Positions 56,962 to 64,000 of a stretch of DNA of 64,000 nucleotides are shown here, one piece after another. The notes under the pieces were generated by a model that saw only the letters and a program-made list of their open reading frames with translations, had not been told where the DNA came from and made no database searches. The DNA comes from an uncultured Bryobacteraceae bacterium (GTDB taxonomy: Bacteria; Acidobacteriota; Terriglobia; Bryobacterales; Bryobacteraceae): NCBI GenBank assembly GCA_937924525.1, contig CALDSU010000005.1, forward strand, positions 310,001 through 374,000, read 5' to 3'. Position 1 is the stretch's first letter. The number at the start of each line of letters is the position of its first letter. The translations under genes and the position numbers were made by a program.

Positions 56962-57543
56962 TCACGGTTCTGAAGTGGCCCTTCGTGCCCGTCCGTCCTG
57001 CGGCACACCCCGCCGGGCGGCCATCTCTTTTCCCATCGCGTCACGCTGCGCTTGGCCGATCGCCGCCGCCGCGGGGAAAACTTCCCGTTCCTCGATCGCG
57101 ATGTGGGCTTGATAGAGTTCCGTCAACTCGGCCAAAAGCTGGCTGAATCGAGCGGCATCTGTTTCGGAGAGCGTTCCGTTCGCCAGCCACGACTGTCCCA
57201 GTCGCTCCACTTCCGCATGGGCTTTCTCTGCCCTGGCGTGATCTCCCTGCAACGCTTTCACCCGTTCCAGCACGCCGTCCAGACCCGGAGGGCCGATTGC
57301 CCGGAGACGGGGGAAAAGCGAGTCCTCCTCGTCGGCGGTGTGCTTTGGCGCCGCCTCACGGAAGTAGCGGAGTGCGCTTTCCAGGGACGACCGTTGCTCG
57401 TCGGTAAGAAGGCCGCCTTGCGCCTGGACGCCCACCCTCACCAGAACCGACAAAAACCTCTCCACCCTCCGGTGGCAGTCGATCAACAGTCCGATAGGGT
57501 CCTGAAAGCCGCGTTCCGGCTTGGCTCCGATCACGACGGGCAT
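56962..57543 (-). CDS. Hemerythrin HHE-domain protein
   Basis: About 193 aa from the ATG at 57543 (MPVVIGAKPERGF); the longer frame begins in non-coding-like sequence. A four-helix bundle binding a di-iron centre is indicated by the spaced ligands: His in IDCHRRVERFL, His and Glu in KHTADEEDSLFPRL, His in GDHARAEKAH, and His and Glu in YQAHIAIEEREVFP. Such cytoplasmic proteins act in oxygen or nitric-oxide sensing and iron handling. It lies downstream of rpoD with a terminator between, so it probably has its own promoter in the 57544-57623 gap. Confidence 0.85.
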   Translation of the reverse strand: MPVVIGAKPERGFQDPIGLLIDCHRRVERFLSVLVRVGVQAQGGLLTDEQRSSLESALRYFREAAPKHTADEEDSLFPRLRAIGPPGLDGVLERVKALQGDHARAEKAHAEVERLGQSWLANGTLSETDAARFSQLLAELTELYQAHIAIEEREVFPAAAAIGQAQRDAMGKEMAARRGVPQDGRARRATSEP

Positions 57544-57623
57544 GAAGCGACACCCCCGCCTTCCATTTTGCCCCGGCGCGCATGGTTTGCTGGTGACGCC
57601 GGTCACCACGCGCGGGCCGTTGT

Positions 57624-57652
57624 AAAAAAAAGAGACGCTCCTTCGGCGTCCC
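57624..57652 (-). terminator. Rho-independent terminator after rpoD
   Basis: Read on the minus strand: a GC-rich hairpin (GGGACGC, loop CGAAGGA, GCGTCTC) followed by eight T residues (A run at 57624-57631 on the plus strand). It begins 29 bases after the rpoD stop codon and separates rpoD from the hemerythrin gene. Confidence 0.75.
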
Positions 57653-57681
57653 TTTTCTTCTGTAATCCTACGAATGGGGGA

Positions 57682-59256
57682 CTAGCGGGCCGCCAACAGC
57701 GCCCGCAGACGGCGGGCCCGCTCGGGCGCCCGCAACTGGCGGAGGGCCTTCGCTTCAATCTGGCGAATGCGCTCGCGCGTGACGTCGAACTCCTGGCCGA
57801 TTTCTTCCAGGGTGTGCTCCCGCTCGCAACCGATGCCGAACCGCATTCGGATGACTTTCTCCTCCTTTGGAGAAAGGGTCTTCAGGATACCGGCGGTTTC
57901 GTCCCGTACGTTCGTGTCGATCACCGCATCGACCGGGGAGCCCACCCAGCGATCTTCAATCAGGTCTCCCAGCGCGGATTCGCCGTCCCGGCCAACCGGG
58001 GTTTCCAGCGACACCGGATCCCGGGAGATCGTCTTGAGCTTCTGCACCTTTTCCACAGGGATGTCCATGCGGCGGCTGATTTCTTCATTTGTAGGATTTC
58101 GCCCGAGCTCCTTCTCAAGCTCCCGGGAGGCCCGGAGGAACTTGTTCATCGACTCGTTCATGTGGACGGGAATCCGAATCGTCCGCGACTGGTCCGCGAT
58201 GGCGCGCGTGATCGCCTGACGAATCCACCACGTGGCGTAAGTCGAGAACTTGTAGCCCCGGCGATATTCGAACTTGTCGGCTGCACGCATCAGCCCGATG
58301 TTGCCTTCCTGGATCAAGTCCAGCAGGTGCAGGCCACGATTCACATACTTCTTGGCGACGGAGACGACCAGGCGAAGGTTTGCTTCCACCAGGTCCTTCT
58401 TGGCGCGCTCCGCTTCCTGCTCCCCATGCCGAATCACGGTCAGAGAATGGCGCAGTTCGGCGAGGCTGGCGCCGGCGGCCTGCTCCCGTTTCTTAATCTC
58501 GCGCTTGAGTTCGCGCACCCGCGCCTGAACGGGCGGTCCGCTGCGCTCTTCCAGGCGCTTCAACTCCCGCTCCAGGTGGCTCAGTTCCTCCACCGCGCGT
58601 TCGATCTCTTTGACAAATTGACGCCACTTGGACAGAACAAAGGGAATCTTACGGATGCAGAGGGAGGTTTCCACTTTGGCCCTCGCCAGCCGGTAGGCGA
58701 GCCGCTTGCGCGGCTTCTTGGAGGCGGGAGACATCTGTTCAAGCTTCTCCGCCAGTTGCGTCTGCTTCTTGTGGAGCGCCGTCAGATCGGCAAACATCTG
58801 GCGGATCTCCGCGCGGCGCTTGGAGTCCGCCGCGGTGCCCTCCTCGACGTCTCCGAGATCGACGACATTCTCAAGCTCTTCCAAGCCCCGCTTGATCTGG
58901 TCCGCAATCTCGAGGACGGCAAGCTGAACCAGCGCCGAGCGGCTGATCGCCCGCAACATGCGGAGCTTGCCACGTTCCATGCGCCGGGCAAGATCCACTT
59001 CACCTTCCCGCGTCAGCAGGGGAACCGCGCCCATCTCCCGGAGGTACACCCGGACAGGGTCGTCGGTATAGATCGACTCTTCCACCACCTGGGCGGGATG
59101 CAGGAAGTCCGCCTCGGCCGCGGCGTCGGCGTCGAAAAAGCGGCTATCTTCCTCAAAAGAAATTCCTAGCGGCTCAGCCGCTTCAGCGAGATAATGATCG
59201 TCAAAGTGGTCCACGTCCAGACTCACCCCTCCCTTTTTGTAACTGCGAATTCCCAC
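57682..59256 (-). CDS. rpoD: RNA polymerase primary sigma factor (sigma-70)
   Basis: About 524 aa. Region 1.2 ([11 protein letters not shown]), region 2 ([61 protein letters not shown]), region 3 and region 4 with the helix-turn-helix ([29 protein letters not shown]) are complete; residues for -10 and -35 consensus recognition are present. A typical RpoD 1.1 domain is lacking, and the non-conserved region between 1.2 and 2 is a charged helical insert of about 180 aa. The start is uncertain: GTG at 59256, or GTGs at 59226 and 59214; a GGGAGGG at about 59227-59233 favours 59214. Monocistronic. Confidence 0.96.
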   Translation of the reverse strand: MGIRSYKKGGVSLDVDHFDDHYLAEAAEPLGISFEEDSRFFDADAAAEADFLHPAQVVEESIYTDDPVRVYLREMGAVPLLTREGEVDLARRMERGKLRMLRAISRSALVQLAVLEIADQIKRGLEELENVVDLGDVEEGTAADSKRRAEIRQMFADLTALHKKQTQLAEKLEQMSPASKKPRKRLAYRLARAKVETSLCIRKIPFVLSKWRQFVKEIERAVEELSHLERELKRLEERSGPPVQARVRELKREIKKREQAAGASLAELRHSLTVIRHGEQEAERAKKDLVEANLRLVVSVAKKYVNRGLHLLDLIQEGNIGLMRAADKFEYRRGYKFSTYATWWIRQAITRAIADQSRTIRIPVHMNESMNKFLRASRELEKELGRNPTNEEISRRMDIPVEKVQKLKTISRDPVSLETPVGRDGESALGDLIEDRWVGSPVDAVIDTNVRDETAGILKTLSPKEEKVIRMRFGIGCEREHTLEEIGQEFDVTRERIRQIEAKALRQLRAPERARRLRALLAAR

Positions 59257-59341
59257 AGGCGTTCGTTACACAGTGAGGAAACCAAACACAGCAGGCGAAA
59301 AACTGGATCGCCCGCCGGGGCCGCCAGATGCAAACGCACAC

Positions 59342-59373
59342 AAAAAAACGGGAAACCCCTCGAGGATTCCCGG
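59342..59373 (-). terminator. Rho-independent terminator after nrdR
   Basis: On the minus strand CGGGAA and TTCCCG (59349-59354 with 59367-59372) form a stem around an inner CCTCGAGG palindrome, followed by seven T residues (A run at 59342-59348 on the plus strand). It lies about 170 bases after the nrdR stop and about 90 before the rpoD start, so it insulates rpoD from the nrdR transcript. Confidence 0.75.
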
Positions 59374-59540
59374 TTCAACTGAGTGTAACACCAAACCCGT
59401 CAAAAGTTAAGCCTATTGTCGTGGATGCGCCCGTCAGGAAATGGTTTCAGCAAAAGTTCCTGCGGACCCGCCTCGCGCGACCCTCCCTCCGGAATTAAGA
59501 CAACTGCTTGATTTGTAGATGGTTAAGTATGACTCGGGGC

Positions 59541-60002
59541 CTAGCTCCCCTTGTGTCTCATAAGGTTCTTCAACTCTTCGAAGAAGGCCTCCTCATCCTG
59601 GAAGTCCCGGTACACCGACGCGAATCGCACATAGGACACCTTGTCGAGGTTTTTGAGGCGCTCCATGAGGAGTTCTCCAACTACTGTAGTAGAAATTTCG
59701 CGATCCGGATTCTCCGTCACCAGGGACTCGACCTCATCCACCAGAGCCGAAAGAGAGGACATGCTGACGGCGCGCTTCTCACAAGCTTTCAACAGACCAG
59801 CCAGGACTTTCTGCCGGTCGAACTTCTCCCGGCGTCCGTCCTTCTTCACCACCATATAGGGCACTTCGTCGATCCGTTCGTACGACGTGAATCGTTTTTC
59901 GCATCGCAGACACTGTCTGCGCCGCCGAATGGAATCGCCTTCCTTGCTCTCGCGAGAATCGATGACGCGATCTTCCAGGTGACCGCAAAAGGGGCATTTC
60001 AT
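59541..60002 (-). CDS. nrdR: Transcriptional repressor of ribonucleotide reductase genes
   Basis: A 153-aa regulator. The zinc ribbon has Cys3, Cys6, Cys31 and Cys34 (MKCPFCG...QCLRC). The ATP-cone domain follows (VVKKDGRREKFDRQKVLAGLLKACEKR...), whose dATP/ATP loading controls DNA binding to NrdR boxes. The end VRFASVYRDFQDEEAFFEEL is family-typical. Start at 60002, overlapping the stop of the flippase-like gene by four bases, so it is translated from the same transcript. No ribonucleotide reductase gene or clear NrdR box pair is in the window. Confidence 0.96.
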   Translation of the reverse strand: MKCPFCGHLEDRVIDSRESKEGDSIRRRRQCLRCEKRFTSYERIDEVPYMVVKKDGRREKFDRQKVLAGLLKACEKRAVSMSSLSALVDEVESLVTENPDREISTTVVGELLMERLKNLDKVSYVRFASVYRDFQDEEAFFEELKNLMRHKGS

Positions 60003-61036
60003 GGGGCACTCTGCCTGCCAAGATCCCGCATGCGGGACCAACTGATGCCTTCCAGCAGAGCCAGTGGCACTCCGACCGGTACCACTACCAAGAATGTCAT
60101 GGCCCAGAGAGCAAGCGCAACACCCGTGGCAGCTTCCAGCGGAACCTTGAACAGCTCCCGGAGAATCACCAGAGTGACGACTTGGGGTCCGCCGCCCACA
60201 CCCGGGAGTTGCACTAGCGACCCGAACGTCACAAAGCCCATGAGAATCAGCACGTCCAGCCATCCGAACGGGCGCAGTCCCGGAAACGCCCGCAAGACAC
60301 AGAGAAAACAGCCCGCGATCAGCAGCCACTCGAGCGCCGTATACGCCAGCACCCATCCGATGCTGGAGGCGCTCCGCGTGGAGGCGGCGCCTTCCAGAAA
60401 ACTGTTCAGCGCCGCCTCGACGCGCGCCAGGTGATGCTCGCGAAGGAATCCGAGCGCCGCCATCAACCGGTCGCGGGCCCAGTTTCCGTAGCTGCGGATC
60501 ACCAGGAACGCGGCCAGGCAGCCTGCGCCGAGGAGGACAATCGCCCATCCCCCGGTCTGAAACACCCACTTCAAGGCCGGGCCCACCTGCGCGGTGGACC
60601 GGTCCACCTGGCTGAGGGCGAATCCGAACAACAGCAGCGCGGCGAGCAGATCATAAATGCGTTCGATCGTCCAGGCGGCAAGCTGCGACGCCAGCGGCAA
60701 CTTCTCTTTCTGGGCAATCAGATAGGGCCGGACGAATTCTCCGGGCCGGCCGAACAGGACCAGCGCGGTGAAGCCCAGCACGGTGGCCGACAGCAAGTTC
60801 CGATAAGAAGGGCGCGGCCGCAGGGGCCGGATCAGCACCGCCCACCGGAGGGCGCGACCGACGTACGTGGCCAAGGCGCAGGCGCAGCACGCCGCAGCCC
60901 ACCTTGGGTCGAGTGTCGCGAGATTCCGGGCGAACTCGCGCCAGCCGAAGCCCCCTTCTTCGGCGCGGAACCACAGGTAGACAGCCGCCCCCGCGACCAG
61001 GACCACCACCAGCCATCCGACGGTTCGTTTCGCCAT
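59999..61036 (-). CDS. Flippase-like membrane protein (lysylphosphatidylglycerol synthase TM/UPF0104 family)
   Basis: A 345-aa polytopic protein with about eight membrane spans. The conserved segment ALRWAVLIRPLRPRPSYRNLLSATVLGFTALVLFGRPGEFVRPYLIAQKE and, further on, FVTFGSLVQLPGVGGGPQ are typical of the family PF03706, the flippase half of MprF and related glycolipid or undecaprenyl flippases. No synthetase domain is attached. It is probably a lipid-linked substrate transporter in the inner membrane. Co-translated with nrdR. A GGAGA lies 6 bases before the ATG. Divergent from the ECF sigma operon. Confidence 0.85.
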   Translation of the reverse strand: MAKRTVGWLVVVLVAGAAVYLWFRAEEGGFGWREFARNLATLDPRWAAACCACALATYVGRALRWAVLIRPLRPRPSYRNLLSATVLGFTALVLFGRPGEFVRPYLIAQKEKLPLASQLAAWTIERIYDLLAALLLFGFALSQVDRSTAQVGPALKWVFQTGGWAIVLLGAGCLAAFLVIRSYGNWARDRLMAALGFLREHHLARVEAALNSFLEGAASTRSASSIGWVLAYTALEWLLIAGCFLCVLRAFPGLRPFGWLDVLILMGFVTFGSLVQLPGVGGGPQVVTLVILRELFKVPLEAATGVALALWAMTFLVVVPVGVPLALLEGISWSRMRDLGRQSAP

Positions 61037-61161
61037 AACGAGCGTCTCCTATCTTCAAGGATGGGGGCGCCCGGTGGCAAACGGCTAGCTGCCCGGGAAG
61101 AAAGGGTCGTACAATACGGCTGGACCAGCCGTTCGCTGATGCGTCCCCGCCGGCAAAGATT

Positions 61162-61187
61162 GAACTTTCCCGCCAGCGCCGCCGTTC
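61162..61187 (+). promoter_or_regulatory. Candidate ECF-type promoter upstream of the ECF sigma operon
   Basis: GAACTT (61162-61167) followed after 15 bases by CGTTC (61183-61187) resembles ECF sigma promoters, which carry an AAC core at -35 and a CGT core at -10. It lies about 75 bases upstream of the sigma-factor start, where an autoregulatory promoter would be expected. The pattern is short and could be chance. Confidence 0.3.
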
Positions 61188-61262
61188 ATGTAACTGAAAG
61201 GCAAAACCGGGTTAGAGGCGCGGACCATTTCGCCGCTGGCCCCGGGCAGTGGAAGAAAGGTC

Positions 61263-61928
61263 ATGGCGGGCGCGGCGGTATTGGCGGGGTCGGCTCACGA
61301 GGCTGGGGCGCGCTGTCCCGGATGGAGCGGCCCGGCCGTCTGGAAAGCGATAGATAGCTGCTTGGATGCCGATGCCAGCTTGGTGGAACAGTGCCTTCGC
61401 GGGGATGAGACCGCCTGGGAGGCCCTCGTCCGGACGCACATGCGCCGCGTCTACGGGCTCTGCTATCGGTTTACTGGCCGGGAGTCGGAAGCTCAGGACT
61501 TGACCCAGGACGTATTCGTCCGAGTGTTCCGCACGCTCGGCAGCTACCGCCACACCGAGGGCGCCTTCGTCACCTGGTTGTCGCGCCTGACGCGCAATCT
61601 CCTGATTGACAACTATCGGCGAACCAAGCATTTGCGGGCAACAGAATCCATTGAAGACCAGTTGCCGGCCATTGAGGAGAGCCGCTCGGTTTCGTCGCGC
61701 ACCGATGGTATGCTGGCCGGCCGCGAGGCGAGCGAACTGTTGCAGGCGGCGCTGGCCAAACTGTCGCCGGAATTGCGGGAGGCGGTGATCCTGCGTGATT
61801 TGCAGGAAATGGATTACAAAGAGATCGCCCAAGTGCTGGGGGTGCCGGACGGCACGGTGAAGTCCCGAATCAACCGGGGCCGCACTGAGCTCGGCCGCCT
61901 CCTGAGAAAGCAGAGAGTCGCGCCATGA
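61263..61928 (+). CDS. ECF-family RNA polymerase sigma factor (RpoE-like)
   Basis: About 221 aa. Region 2 is clear (DETAWEALVRTHMRRVYGLCYRFTGRESEAQDLTQDVFVRVFRTLGSY, with LSRLTRNLLIDNYRR), and region 4 has the helix-turn-helix (LSPELREAVILRDLQEMDYKEIAQVLGVPDGTVKSRINRGRTEL). The first 30 residues are not family-like, and the true start may be downstream near ALVEQC-equivalent DASLVEQCLRGD (about 61370). It overlaps the anti-sigma gene (ATGA). This is the first gene of a five-gene envelope operon. It should direct RNA polymerase to an envelope-stress regulon, including itself. Confidence 0.9.
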   Translation: MAGAAVLAGSAHEAGARCPGWSGPAVWKAIDSCLDADASLVEQCLRGDETAWEALVRTHMRRVYGLCYRFTGRESEAQDLTQDVFVRVFRTLGSYRHTEGAFVTWLSRLTRNLLIDNYRRTKHLRATESIEDQLPAIEESRSVSSRTDGMLAGREASELLQAALAKLSPELREAVILRDLQEMDYKEIAQVLGVPDGTVKSRINRGRTELGRLLRKQRVAP

Positions 61929-62551
61929 ACTGCCACCAGGTCGAACTCCTGCTGTGCGATTATCTCGACGGGACGCTCGGCTCCGCCGACTCGGCCGCGG
62001 TGGAAACGCACTTGGCCGGCTGCCCGGCTTGCGCGGAAGCGGTTCGCGACGCGCGCTTCGCTCTGGCGGTGGTCGAGCGAGCTTCCGAGGTGGAACCGCC
62101 CCCGCAATTGACCGCCCTGGTTCTGGCGGAGACGCTGTCGGGCCGTCATGGGCATTTACAGGATTGCCGCCCGGCCCGCAAATGGTTTTCCAGCCTGCTT
62201 GCGCCGGTCCTCCAGCCCCGACTGGTGATGGGGATGGCGCTGACCGTCCTTTCGTTTTCCATGATGGCGCGTTGCGCGGGAGTGCCGGTGCGGCAATTGC
62301 AAGCTTCCGATCTGGACCCCGCGCGCGTGTGGGCCACGATCGACGATTCGGCCCACCGAGTGTGGACCCGTTCGGTAAAGTTTTATGACAGCCTGCGCTT
62401 CGTGTACGAGGTGCAGACCCGGCTGCTCGACTGGACCGAGCAGCAGGATCAGGAGGCGCGGAAGGCCGCCCGGCAGCGTCCGCTGGAAGCGCATCGCTTG
62501 CCGCCCGCCGGCGAGCCCGCGCCTCCCGCGGAACAATCTAGTCCGCGTTGA
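61925..62551 (+). CDS. Zinc-finger (ZAS-like) anti-sigma factor
   Basis: A 208-aa membrane protein co-translated with the ECF sigma gene. The N-terminal anti-sigma zinc finger has HxxxCxxC (THLAGCPACAEAV, about 34-46), which binds the sigma factor or responds to redox or metal. One membrane span (about 95-115, RLVMGMALTVLSFSMMARC) separates the cytoplasmic finger from a periplasmic Pro-rich C-terminus. It probably holds the sigma factor inactive until an envelope signal arrives. No protease site can be seen. Confidence 0.85.
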   Translation: MNCHQVELLLCDYLDGTLGSADSAAVETHLAGCPACAEAVRDARFALAVVERASEVEPPPQLTALVLAETLSGRHGHLQDCRPARKWFSSLLAPVLQPRLVMGMALTVLSFSMMARCAGVPVRQLQASDLDPARVWATIDDSAHRVWTRSVKFYDSLRFVYEVQTRLLDWTEQQDQEARKAARQRPLEAHRLPPAGEPAPPAEQSSPR

Positions 62552-62584
62552 CGTTAAAGCAGACAGGAAGCAGGAGAGCATGCC

Positions 62585-63253
62585 ATGACGACGGATACAT
62601 TCCCTCCCGAACCCGTGGTCGGCTATTGCCGGACGTGCGGCGCGGCTTTGACCGAGCGCACGCGGCGCAGCGCCGGCGGGGTGTTGTACTGCGCGGAACA
62701 TGTGCCCGTCACGGTTCATCGGCCCGCCCCGCCGCCGGTTACGCCGCCCGCCGACCCGGGCGGGGCCCGCCCCGGCGTGGCGTTTACGCTGGGCCTGATT
62801 CCCGGCGTCGGCGCCATTTACAACGGCCAATACGCGAAAGGTCTGATCCACGCCGTGTTGTTCGGACTGCTGCTGAGCATCGCCAGCAGCGACGCCATGG
62901 ACGTTCTGGGACCGCTGATGGGCATTCTGATCGCCGCGTTCTGGCTGTACATGGCGTTCGAAGCGCGCCATACCGCCTTGCGCCGGCGGCGGGGAGAGGT
63001 GGTGGATGAGTTCTCCAGCCTGCTCGACCCGCAATCGCGGCAGTCCTACAGCGGCGCGTTGTTGCTCATCTTTCTGGGTATTGTATTTCTGCTCAACACG
63101 CTGGAGATCGTCCGCATCCGGCAGTTGGTGAAGTTCTGGCCGGTGCTGTTGATCGCCGCGGGGATCAGCATGTTGTATTCGAGGATTCGTAGCGAAACGG
63201 CGCCTCCTCCCCCGCCGGATCCGGGTGCGAGTCAGGAGGTTCGTCATGAATAA
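62585..63253 (+). CDS. B-box-type zinc finger and LiaI/LiaF-like membrane protein
   Basis: A 222-aa protein. A cytoplasmic zinc finger starts it (YCRTCGAALTERTRRSAGGVLYCAEHVP). A hydrophobic TM2-like segment follows (VAFTLGLIPGVGAIYNGQYAKGLIHAVLFGLLL) with two spans, then two more (LLIFLGIVFLLNTL and VKFWPVLLIAAGISMLYSRI) of the LiaI/LiaF (DUF5668) type, in which a WPvLlI core is typical. Downstream of the ECF and anti-sigma genes, it is probably part of the envelope-stress response. It overlaps the next gene by 8 bases. Confidence 0.72.
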   Translation: MTTDTFPPEPVVGYCRTCGAALTERTRRSAGGVLYCAEHVPVTVHRPAPPPVTPPADPGGARPGVAFTLGLIPGVGAIYNGQYAKGLIHAVLFGLLLSIASSDAMDVLGPLMGILIAAFWLYMAFEARHTALRRRRGEVVDEFSSLLDPQSRQSYSGALLLIFLGIVFLLNTLEIVRIRQLVKFWPVLLIAAGISMLYSRIRSETAPPPPPDPGASQEVRHE

Positions 63254-63542
63254 CAATCTGGTGACGGCGATCCGCGGCCCGATTCTGCTTATGCTGGTGG
63301 GCGCGCTGTTCGCGTTCGACCACTTCACTGCGTATTCCATCGGGCGCACGTGGCCGGTGCTCCTGATCGCGGCGGGCATCCTGGCGTTGTGGAGCCGGTT
63401 CACGGCCGCGGCGAATGCCCCGGGCGAGCCGTTCAGCCGGCCGCCGTACCATGCCGCTTCTTCGTTTCCCCCTTCCGCCAGCGTGACCCCGCCGGCGGAA
63501 ACTGCCGGCCGCCCGCCGGTTTCTCCCGGAGGCGCCCAATGA
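63246..63542 (+). CDS. LiaI-like (DUF5668) small membrane protein
   Basis: A 98-aa protein; the start at 63246 is fixed by GGAGG six bases upstream. Two membrane segments (GPILLMLVGALFAFDHF and WPVLLIAAGILALWSRF) with the conserved R.WPVLLI of the LiaI/F family, followed by a Pro-rich, Ser-rich tail (about 60-98) of unknown role. Its stop overlaps the start of the next LiaF-like gene. Very short form of the domain shared by the gene before and after, indicating local duplication. Confidence 0.72.
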   Translation: MNNNLVTAIRGPILLMLVGALFAFDHFTAYSIGRTWPVLLIAAGILALWSRFTAAANAPGEPFSRPPYHAASSFPPSASVTPPAETAGRPPVSPGGAQ

Positions 63543-64000
63543 GCCGCAAGTCGCTGGTGGGCCCGCTGATTCTGATCCTGCTAGGCATCCTGTTTCTCGT
63601 CAACAACCTGTATCCGGATCTCAAGATCTTCACGCAGTTGATCCTGTACTGGCCGTTTCTGCTGATCGCCTGGGGCCTGCTCCGGCTGATCGAAATCCTG
63701 GCCCTGGCGGCGCGCGGCGGACCGCTTCCGGCGCGCGGCCTGTCGGGCGGCGAGATCGCCCTGGTGGTGCTGATCTGCGTGTTGGGAACCGTCACCTACA
63801 CCGCCAAGCGGCACCTGCCGAATATCTCGTTTGGCCGTCTGGGCGTGGAAGCTTTCGGCGAAGCCTTCGAGTACCCGGTCGAGTTGCGCCTGGACGCCGG
63901 ACCCAAACCCCGGGTTGTCCTGGACATTCCGCGCGGCAATGCCCGCGTCACCGGAGACGCCACGGGCGAGGTCCGGGTGGGCGGGAACAAGTCCGTCCGG
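63539..64000 (+). CDS. LiaF-like membrane protein with DUF4097-like domain (3' end cut by window)
   Basis: Starts at 63539, ATG overlapping the preceding stop, and is still open at the window end (at least 154 codons). N-terminal membrane block with WPFLLIAWGLLRLIEI (about 37-52), then another span at about 75-90 (ALVVLICVLGTV). It continues into a beta-rich region beginning VELRLDAGPKPRVVLDIPRGNARV, which looks like the start of a DUF4097/adhesin-like beta-helix repeat domain found in LiaF-family proteins. The last cistron visible of the ECF operon. Confidence 0.75.
   Translation, partial: MSRKSLVGPLILILLGILFLVNNLYPDLKIFTQLILYWPFLLIAWGLLRLIEILALAARGGPLPARGLSGGEIALVVLICVLGTVTYTAKRHLPNISFGRLGVEAFGEAFEYPVELRLDAGPKPRVVLDIPRGNARVTGDATGEVRVGGNKSVR

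Noticed and set aside
57052-59169. Plus-strand frame of 705 codons
   Set aside because: Antisense to hemerythrin and rpoD, both confidently assigned, and it would cross the rpoD terminator.

Overview
The window is one contiguous, GC-rich, densely coded chromosomal segment. Its gene content points to an acidobacterium of the Bryobacterales/Solibacter type. The pointers are secreted Ig/BACON-like proteins ending in the Solibacter-type C-terminal domain (TIGR03437-like), Acidobacteria-type VWFA proteins with signal peptides, a carboxypeptidase-regulatory-domain/TonB-dependent outer-membrane protein, many proteins exported by Sec or Tat signals, and KDO genes that imply a Gram-negative envelope. 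This assignment is from family knowledge; no 16S gene is present. I see no phage, integrase, CRISPR array or intact insertion sequence.

Layout. 1-8006: end of an ABC transporter, a decayed secreted Ig-like gene and its intact giant paralogue. 8114-10267 (-): two secreted VWFA proteins and a Trp-rich small protein. 10375-13607: kdsB-pyrG-kdsA. 13670-16407: copper module copA-csoR behind a CsoR-type operator. 16442-18354 (-): tatA-tatC-small coiled-coil gene. 18557-29353: mixed metabolism and envelope genes (alpha/beta hydrolase, PRTase, oxidoreductase, acyl-CoA synthetase, SMP-30, radical SAM with PAP2, GH172-like, aldo/keto reductase). 29427-33000: TPR and FecR-like pair, split chromate transporter. 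33284-36487: TonB-dependent receptor. 36515-40494 (-): amidohydrolase remnant, two-component system, exported HpaI-type aldolase. 40574-40649: tRNA-Phe(GAA) with its own promoter. 41038-44317: GT4-toroid fusion and GH130 phosphorylase. 44391-53475: proteostasis run (M48 protease, VWFA, HtrA, ClpB, FtsH) followed by a frataxin-like gene. 53498-56931: zinc-ribbon membrane protein, remnants of a DUF364-like and a CBM9-like gene, and a beta-helix protein. 56962-61036 (-): hemerythrin, rpoD, nrdR, flippase-like membrane protein. 61263-64000: ECF sigma, zinc-finger anti-sigma and three LiaI/LiaF-like membrane proteins, the last cut by the window end.

How the genes fit together. Several sets are coupled by short overlaps (ATGA, TAATG, TGATG or longer), which supports co-translation: kdsB/pyrG/kdsA, copA/csoR, the VWFA pair with the Trp-rich protein, PAP2/radical SAM, the two chromate-transporter halves, kinase/regulator, M48/VWFA, flippase/nrdR and the whole ECF operon. 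The Tat operon has potential clients nearby: the GH172-like protein, the aldo/keto reductase and the beta-helix protein all begin with twin-arginine signals.

Four genes are broken (2196-2974, 36515-37032, 54640-54905, 55172-55627). Three appear to have lost internal segments, and three show frame changes. No single new defence or mobile system stands out. The most interesting leads are the shared tyrosine-rich tails of TatA and TatC, the GT4-toroid/GH130 pair, the stacked CsoR half-sites, the VWFA-M48 coupling in the proteostasis run, and an unexplained strongly base-paired intergenic region near 20100.
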